In this document: positions 20,006-25,590 of the stretch, piece by piece
How the letters are laid out: each line of letters opens with the position of its first letter
Numbering within the stretch: the first letter of the stretch is position 1
Source: Ophioceras dolichostomum
Taxonomy: Eukaryota; Ascomycota; Sordariomycetes; Magnaporthales; Ophioceraceae
Length of the DNA: 25,590 nucleotides
Assembly (NCBI GenBank): GCA_003049485.1
Contig: PYST01000468.1
Coordinates: forward strand, 1-25,590
Direction: 5' to 3'
Translations under genes and position numbers: made by a program
Notes under the pieces: model-generated
The model's input: only the letters and a program-made list of their open reading frames with translations
Database searches by the model: none
Told to the model about the DNA's origin: nothing

Positions 20006-22554
20006 TCAGTCGTCGGCGCCGACATCCGCCTTAGACGCGACGGGTGTCTCGACCATCAGCGTCAAAAGGCTCAGGCCCACCTCGGCCGCGGCGAGTACTG
20101 TAGTCTCCCCCTTATTATCATAGACGGGAGCAACCTCCACTATGTCAGCTCCCACGACCGAAAGCCCCACCAGGCCGTCGAGAACGCTGAGCAGCTCCCG
20201 GGTGGACCAGCCGCCCGGCTCGGAGGTACCGGTCGCGGGGGCGAAAGCCGGGTCGAGGACGTCGATGTCTATCACCTCGGTACTTGGGTAAGGAAAACTG
20301 ACTACGACCAGAAGAGATATCAGGCATTCTTGGGAGGAGTTAGTCTGCTGAACGTACCAACACTGATGTACACCTTCGAGTCACCAACCCGCTCCTTAAT
20401 CATGGATATGACGCCAGCCACTCCGTATCTGTCCAGGTCTCGGGCAGTGATGATGGTAAAGCCGCATCTGAGGTCGTTTCTGATGTCGCCCTTGCGTCGA
20501 ATGAGAGGTGCGCGGATCCCGGCGTGGATCGAAGTATTCTTGATGAGGCCCTAGAGTTCAGAGAGATTCGAGGGGTATCATTTAGACATTCAAACTCGGC
20601 CTTCACCCCGTTTCGTTTATCGACCCCATAGTACTGCACAACACAGCACAGCAAAGCATTCGGGGCTATCTCACTTACCTCTTCGTGCGCAATGTGGAGA
20701 AACGTCCCGTGATTTAGTCCACTATTGCGGCAAACTTCGTGTCAGCAGCGTGTGTGCCGTGCTGACTTCCACCGATGTTGTGCTGCGCTCTTCTGATCTC
20801 TGTGCTCTGCTCCTCCCCCAACATCGGTGGGGAAAAAGAACGAGGGTGAGATGGGGTCCAAGATCTCACGCGTAGTCCGATATCCCGCCGCCTTATTATG
20901 GAGTGATTGGAATATGCAGGTCAGTTTACGAAGCTTGATGCCTGGTTGGATGTCTTTCCGAGAGACAGAGAGACGGAAATTCTTACCTAGTACAGCAGGA
21001 TCCCAAGTGTCTGAAGAAGGTAGGCATGCAAGGTACCACAGTCGCACAACAGCATCAGCGGTGATGGTCCATTTCTTGGTTCAGGCACACAAAATAGAAC
21101 ACAGAAAAACCGATCGCCTATTTCTGGCGTGGGCTTCTTCTTGCTTACCAATGTGGGAGTCCATGTGGATGACAGAAACCTCCCCATATCGCTCGTACGT
21201 GGACCGAAGCGCCGAGAGCGTCGTCGTGTGGTCTCCACCGAGGGTCAAAATCCGCGGCGTCTTGGAGACGGAGGCGTTGGACGCCGACTTCCCGGAGACG
21301 ACCTAAACCAGGCAGCACTTTTCATCATGAGTCTCTTACTGATTCCCGGCCGCCCGCCCGGCCCTGTGCCCCAGAAAGCTCCTCTGTGGGGATAGCAACA
21401 AGAAGCAGAGGAAGAAATAGGTGGCACAACGAACCCTGTGAGCTTTGTCAAGCTGCTTGAGCGCCACATTATTGTCCAGCCAGGTGAGTCTCACATCCCC
21501 GCAGTCGACGATGGTTGCCCACGAGTCGAGGACGTTCTTGCCTATGTGTAGGAAAGACGGACGAACTTGTCAGGGGGCTAAAGCCTCATCTGGGCCACTC
21601 ATCCATCCATCGATTCACAGCCTCAGGGGGCAGGTTCACCAAGCATATGCGGCCGCCGAATGAAGGCAAAGGGGTTGCATGACGGCGCGGATGGAGGGGG
21701 GGCATAGACCAACCGGTATAGACGCTCCAAGACCCAAGCAGGGACATCCTTTGGCTGCCGGTTCTGATCCCTCCAGGACCGAACCGTGCGCCAGGTCTGC
21801 CAGTTGTGGTCTGCTCACCGCACACCGTGGACCCGTCCTCGTTAGCAAACCAGCATGGGCCTCATCTACTTCCGAGGGATGATGATGCCTTCCGCCTAAG
21901 GCCTGATCCCTGAAAAGACCAAAGACCAGGGCATGAGGCATGGATATGCATGTAAGGAGTGTGAGGAGGCGGGGAAAATACTCGAGATTACGACGGCCGT
22001 AAAATCGGTACACACGGAGGTGATGAGTGAGTGGTAATCTTTCTTACAGTGTCGAAGGGTGCACCCATGATAGCAATGTCGTACTTGCCGCTACCAATAC
22101 TACCACCACCGGCCACCCTTTCCTTGCCCTCGGACCGGTCATCCGAGAAGCAGTTGACATACGGCAGGTTCGCGAACGTCCTGAGGCCGTAAAACGGGGT
22201 CCCCCCGCTGATGTCAACGTCGTCATCGTCGTCGCTGCTGCTCCTGCTGCTGCTGCTGCTGCTGGCTAGCGGCAAAGCATGCTGCGGAGCGGCGTCGTCC
22301 TCGTCGCCGTCGTCGTGGAAACGATGATGGGGTGGTGGTGACATGGCCATGGCCTGCTGGAGCCCTCTCCCATTGGCGGCAGCAGAGGCGGCTGAGGCGC
22401 GGGGAAATTCCCACGCACCAGCAGCTCTGCGAGCACCGGCACCAGCACCGGCACCTGCACCTGCACCGCCAGCAGCAGCAGCAGCAGCAGTAGAAGCTGG
22501 CCGTGCCGCCGCCGCCAGAAGGACGCAGATCACAGCCCCCAGGACCAATCTCAT
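20006..22554 (-). CDS. Agmatinase (arginase/ureohydrolase family), signal peptide, complete, 9 exons, 469 aa
   Basis: Hydrolyses agmatine to putrescine and urea with a binuclear Mn centre. Exons on the minus strand: 22554-22048, 21810-21714, 21541-21435, 21302-21149, 21010-20987, 20891-20870, 20721-20679, 20550-20358, 20268-20006. They sum to 1410 nt with every phase consistent. Residues 1-23 are a signal peptide (MRLVLGAVICVLLAAAA), followed by Ala/Gly-repeat and Ser/Asp-rich stretches to about residue 112. The catalytic domain begins near residue 120. Family motifs in order: RPGARFGPGGIR (174-185), GGDH (His262), DSHID (Asp285, His287, Asp289), and DIDVLDPAFAPATGTSEPGG with Asp383 and Asp385. 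All six metal ligands are present. The Thr-Gly-Thr and Pro-Gly-Gly context fits fungal agmatinase rather than arginase. The ATG has A at -3. Introns are 89-237 nt; donors 2 and 3 are unusual (GTTGGT, GTTCGT). Exons 5 and 6 are only 24 and 22 nt. Substrate is inferred from family resemblance. Confidence 0.95.
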
Positions 22555-22715
22555 CGTGAAATCTGAAACTCGAATTCGATGGCTGTGCCTGAGTCCAAAA
22601 AAGCTTGGAAGGGAAAAGCCTGAATGAAGCCCTAAGGTCTGAGCCTGGCGGGGGAATCTGGAACTTCCCGTCTAGGATTTGGGATGGAGTTCTGGGCTTG
22701 GCCCTGGATGGCCCA

Positions 22716-22746
22716 ATGGATGGATGGATGGATGGATGGATGGATG
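22716..22746. repeat. (ATGG)n microsatellite upstream of agmatinase
   Basis: Seven full ATGG units plus ATG, about 160 bp before the agmatinase ATG, where a 5' leader or core promoter is expected. On the transcribed strand it reads CCAT. Confidence 0.95.
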
Positions 22747-22799
22747 ATGGGGAGGATGGGGGGGATGCGGGTTATGGGGCCGAAATAGGATCAACGGCT

Positions 22800-22828
22800 T
22801 TTCGTTTCGTTTCGTTTCGTTTCGTTTC
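22800..22828. repeat. (TTTCG)n microsatellite upstream of agmatinase
   Basis: Five perfect TTTCG pentamers plus TTTC. On the minus (agmatinase) strand it reads CGAAA repeats. Confidence 0.95.
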
Positions 22829-22889
22829 TCTCGATGGACGCGCAGCTTTCACCACTTACACCGCTTCGCTGTCAAACGTGTGTGTCTCT

Positions 22890-22892
<3 letters not shown>

Positions 22893-22922
<30 letters not shown>
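22893..22922. repeat. (TG)15 dinucleotide microsatellite upstream of agmatinase
   Basis: Fifteen uninterrupted TG units, a sequence type able to adopt Z-DNA. It lies about 340-370 bp upstream of the agmatinase start. Confidence 0.95.
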
Positions 22923-22923
<1 letters not shown>

Positions 22924-23788
22924 ATGCGTGCTTTTTCAGTACCCCCCTCTCCCAATCCCGCCAAAAGCGGGGGAGCTGCTTCCCACCTGGAGCTTCTCGG
23001 CCAAAGAGAGACCCAAGGTGTGATTCCAACACCTGAGTGGTCGGCTCACCATGGGGATGGAAGCTCCTGGCGGAAGCAGCGCAGGCTTGGTCTGGGACGG
23101 GAGTCCGAGGGGCGGCCAATCAGAGCGACCCGGACAGGCTGCAAGTTAATAGAGTGAGTCCCTGCATCAGCACATCTGTGCCTGGCGGGCCTTAATCAGA
23201 CCCACACGGCATGACCACCACCACCACCTTGTCCCTTGCTCCGTCCCATCCCATCACGACCCGGCGGCGACCGTCAAAGTTGCTTGGTCGGTTCAGATGA
23301 TGAAAATAGCATAGCAGAGCCGAGAAGGAGGGGAAGAGGAAAGGCAGAGCGAGATGGGAGCGATGAGAGTGAGAAGGGGTGGGTGGGATGAGCTTAGACT
23401 TTTTTCTCAGTCGCTTAGCTTTGCCGCGGGAGCTAGGCGAGAAGAACAGGCGTACGACATGCGAGAAGCCAGAGGGGGTGTGTCTTCGAGTCAACGATCT
23501 AGTCCTCGGAGAGGAGGGTGTTCATCTCAACGAACCTAGTCCCCTAGATGGTAGAAGCCATCGACATTTCAAGAAGGTACCGGTACTTGGTCTCAGGGTC
23601 GCCTCTGATCCCCTAATTTCTCACGAACGTTCGTTTCCTGGGTCTTACCCACAAACCCCGACGGTAGGCCAATATCCCCCAATACGGAACCCCAATACCG
23701 AATCGCGCGTGTTTTGGAATCTGATGATTATGGGTCGCGCTTATCAACCAACATTGTACCTCGTGGAGCTCGTGGTGTGTATGGACAT

Positions 23789-23804
23789 GTGGCAATATTG
23801 CCAC
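23789..23804. other. 16-bp perfect palindrome
   Basis: GTGGCAATATTGCCAC has no mismatch and no spacer. It sits about 1.2 kb upstream of agmatinase and 1.6 kb upstream of the right-edge start. Confidence 0.7.
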
Positions 23805-24145
23805 GGTAGTGCTGACTTCGGGCTCCAGAGCTCTTGCGCGGCGGGCGGGAGGACTTCAAGTGCCCGCGCTGCCGTAACGAGCTAGGAGGAGGGGCAACGG
23901 GGCAATGGGGCTTGCCTCGTCTGTCAGGTACCTTCGCGTGCATCCGTCGTGGGTCTAGGACTTCCTGGGGGCCCTCCTGGGTCTTCCTGTGCAGTCGCTA
24001 GGCTCGTTGGGACCCAGCAGTTATCCACAACCATTGGAGTGATGCTCTCACTTGAGGTTGCCACTGGCCCTATTCCACCTTCTTCTGTGCGCTCCATATC
24101 GCATCGACGGCGACGCACAGCCCGTTTGGCGGGGTAAGGCGGCCG

Positions 24146-24161
24146 TTTTTGGCGCGCAAAA
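24146..24161. promoter_or_regulatory. E2F-like motif TTTTTGGCGCGCAAAA
   Basis: Close to the E2F/DP consensus TTTSGCGC flanked by T- and A-runs and nearly palindromic. It lies between two divergent genes. Fungal cell-cycle factors of the SBF/MBF class prefer related CGCG-containing cores, so the link is only suggestive. Confidence 0.2.
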
Positions 24162-24641
24162 CCGGCCCGTTTGTCCTCGCTTCAGGGGTTTGCGTTTTGT
24201 TTCCTAATAGACAGCCGTAAGAGGCAAAAGGAGAGAAAAAAGAAGGGTAGCAGGGCCTCTTTGGGGGTTGAAAATCTGACACCACTGACAGATGTTTCCA
24301 CGAAAGGAGATAATGGATGAACGCCCACGTTGCAGTTTAATATGGCGAAGCACAAGCGCACTAAGCTGCAGGTAGGTGCGTGAGCACACACGAACTACTA
24401 GCCACGCACTAGACTCGACTCTGTCGATTCGGCGCTTTCCACGGGGAGGATGTGAGATTTGGTTACACGGCAGAAAATGTTTGGGGCAGTACAAGTCCTT
24501 GTGCCGTTTTCCTATCATCAACATCCGCCACACCTTTACGGAAAGCGCAACGTTAAAGTGGAGGAGGAGGATGAGGAAGAGATGGAATGAGAAGGGCCTA
24601 GGTTCATCCCTACCACTTGAGACGATTTAGTGGCAAGCCTT

Positions 24642-24661
24642 CTAAGCGCGGCTAAGCGCGG
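24642..24661. repeat. 10-bp tandem repeat CTAAGCGCGG x2
   Basis: Two exact adjacent copies in the interval between agmatinase and the right-edge gene. A telomere-like CCTAACCCTAG occurs 37 bp further on (24698-24708). Confidence 0.7.
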
Positions 24662-25035
24662 GCGGCAGCACGACTCGTACAAGATACCGCCACTATTCCT
24701 AACCCTAGTTCGGTATTTGCAGAAACGAGACGGAGCAAGGAGCCGCGGGCCTTTTACGGGAGATCCTCATCCTTGTTGAAGCGCTGCATGTAATTTCATG
24801 GGACGAGCTTGGCTGAGGGGGAGAAGAGGAGGGGGAGATGGCAATGGAGAGGATGGCCTGTCCATTTGGGCACTGCCCCTCGATCAGGCTCACCCGGGGC
24901 GGGGGCGGGGGAGAGCGCAAAAAAGATTGAGAGCACATCATCAATCATCAACATCATTATGACCTGATCATCACCTGTGGGGGATAACCCAAGATCAAAT
25001 CTTATTAGTGCCTCAGTGCCTCAGTCACCCCACCA

Positions 25036-25061
25036 CATGTAAGGTACGCATGTAAGGTACC
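25036..25061. repeat. 13-bp direct repeat in the right-edge promoter
   Basis: CATGTAAGGTACG followed at once by CATGTAAGGTACC. Just upstream, AGTGCCTC is also repeated back to back (25007-25022). These paired words in an upstream region look like tandem protein-binding sites, but no factor can be named. Confidence 0.7.
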
Positions 25062-25172
25062 GAGTTGCTGGACGTCGTACACATACGAGCTTCAACTGTC
25101 CGTGCTGGTGCAGTCGCATCTTCATTTCCACCTACCTCTGTGTGGGGTGGCCCTGACACAGCCAGGCTGAGT

Positions 25173-25314
25173 GTAAGTTCCCCTCCCGTCTCTCCCCACC
25201 ACAGATGATATTTCGAGCAGTTCAGCAGGTGATGGATGTGATTAATCGCCTATGGGGTAAGAGGGATTACAAACTGCGATGAGGGCATTCCACTCACTCA
25301 CCTCACCCATTCAG
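25173..25314 (+). other. Probable leader intron of the right-edge gene, 142 nt
   Basis: Donor GTAAGT at 25173, then a CT-rich run. The acceptor is a pyrimidine tract (CTCACCTCACCCATTCAG) ending at 25314. Splicing would join 25172 to 25315, 116 nt before the ATG at 25431. Confidence 0.45.
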
Positions 25315-25357
25315 AGGTCGCTGATACGGGCCCAGCAGCAATCACTCCGCTTGTCTC

Positions 25358-25405
25358 ATGCGAACTGTTGTTGCCTGGCGTTAACCCGAGATGGAAGCAA
25401 ACTGA
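25358..25405 (+). promoter_or_regulatory. Two short upstream ORFs before the right-edge start
   Basis: 25358-25384 encodes MRTVVAWR then TAA. 25391-25405 encodes MEAN then TGA. Both end before the ATG at 25431 and would be met first by scanning ribosomes, so they could lower or condition translation of the main frame. Confidence 0.4.
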
Positions 25406-25430
25406 CGGGAAAGCGGGAATCATCAGTCCA

Positions 25431-25590
25431 ATGCTACCACAGTACACTCAGACGCCCCAGGATGCGCAGCAGCAGCAGCAGCATCAGCAGCCAGGCCTGG
25501 CCCAGCTTCCAGCTCAAATCCAGCTCGACTCGACGCCGCCGCCATGGCAACGAGCAGACGAGGGGCCGGACGCTGCTCCTCCCCCTTCCC
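25431..25590 (+). CDS. 5' end of a plus-strand gene, polyglutamine N-terminus, cut by window end
   Basis: An ATG opens a frame that stays open for 53 codons to the window edge. The start reads MLPQYTQTPQDA, then five Gln, His, Gln-Gln, Pro. A Pro/Ala/Gln-rich segment with PPPWQRADEGPDAAPPP follows. Low-complexity Gln/Pro N-termini are common in fungal regulators, but no domain is visible, so no function is assigned. In the same frame the sequence is open back to 25242 without another ATG. The upstream region shows a strong intron-like pair and two minimal upstream ORFs, which fits a true translation start here. A start inside an upstream coding exon is the alternative. Confidence 0.5.
   Translation, partial: MLPQYTQTPQDAQQQQQHQQPGLAQLPAQIQLDSTPPPWQRADEGPDAAPPPS

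Larger units (their letters stand above)
22923..25172. other. Divergent intergenic region between agmatinase and right-edge gene
   Basis: No gene recognised. The longest open frame (168 codons from 23379, plus strand) has no domain and reads through repetitive promoter-like DNA. A CCAAT element is at about 23117. The 24800-24930 part is purine-rich on the plus strand. Confidence 0.5.

Noticed and set aside
24698..24708. Telomere-like CCTAACCCTAG
   Set aside because: Fewer than two TTAGGG-type units. Too short to claim an interstitial telomere or subtelomeric location.

Overview
The window looks like nuclear DNA of a filamentous ascomycete, most likely a Sordariomycete. The evidence is GT-AG spliceosomal introns of 89-315 nt with CTAAC/CTGAC branch points, a Zn2Cys6 regulator with a fungal middle-homology region, a fungal-type agmatinase with an N-terminal signal peptide, and GC-moderate intergenic DNA full of microsatellites and ACCTACC/TAGGTA motifs. 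The genus cannot be fixed from the sequence alone; the last motif is suggestive of Magnaporthales-like genomes (inference).

Layout: positions 1-14060 are strikingly poor in recognisable genes. This stretch holds simple repeats and purine/pyrimidine-skewed blocks, plus a few ORFs without recognisable domains. The best of these is a minus-strand ORF of 294-345 codons (1519-2403, or to 2556) with a signal-peptide-like start. From 14061 to 16793 (minus) lies a complete three-exon gene for a Leu3/War1-type Zn2Cys6 transcription factor of 734 aa. A roughly 1.2 kb divergent interval separates it from a small candidate two-exon gene on the plus strand (17951-18354, 92 aa). This is followed by an ORF with one strong membrane helix (18640-19041).

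Positions 20006-22554 (minus) hold a complete nine-exon agmatinase gene (469 aa). I reconstructed it exon by exon. It has all six metal ligands of the ureohydrolase fold, and two exons of only 24 and 22 nt. Its upstream region carries three different microsatellites within about 210 bp. At the right edge a plus-strand gene probably begins at 25431 (polyglutamine N-terminus, cut by the window end), with a likely spliced leader and two tiny upstream ORFs.

Functionally, the agmatinase would hydrolyse agmatine to putrescine and urea, and its signal peptide suggests action in the secretory path or outside the cell. The transcription factor belongs to a group that includes regulators of amino-acid biosynthesis and weak-acid stress. 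Nothing in the sequence proves the two are linked. No tRNA, rRNA, CRISPR array or intact transposon was found.
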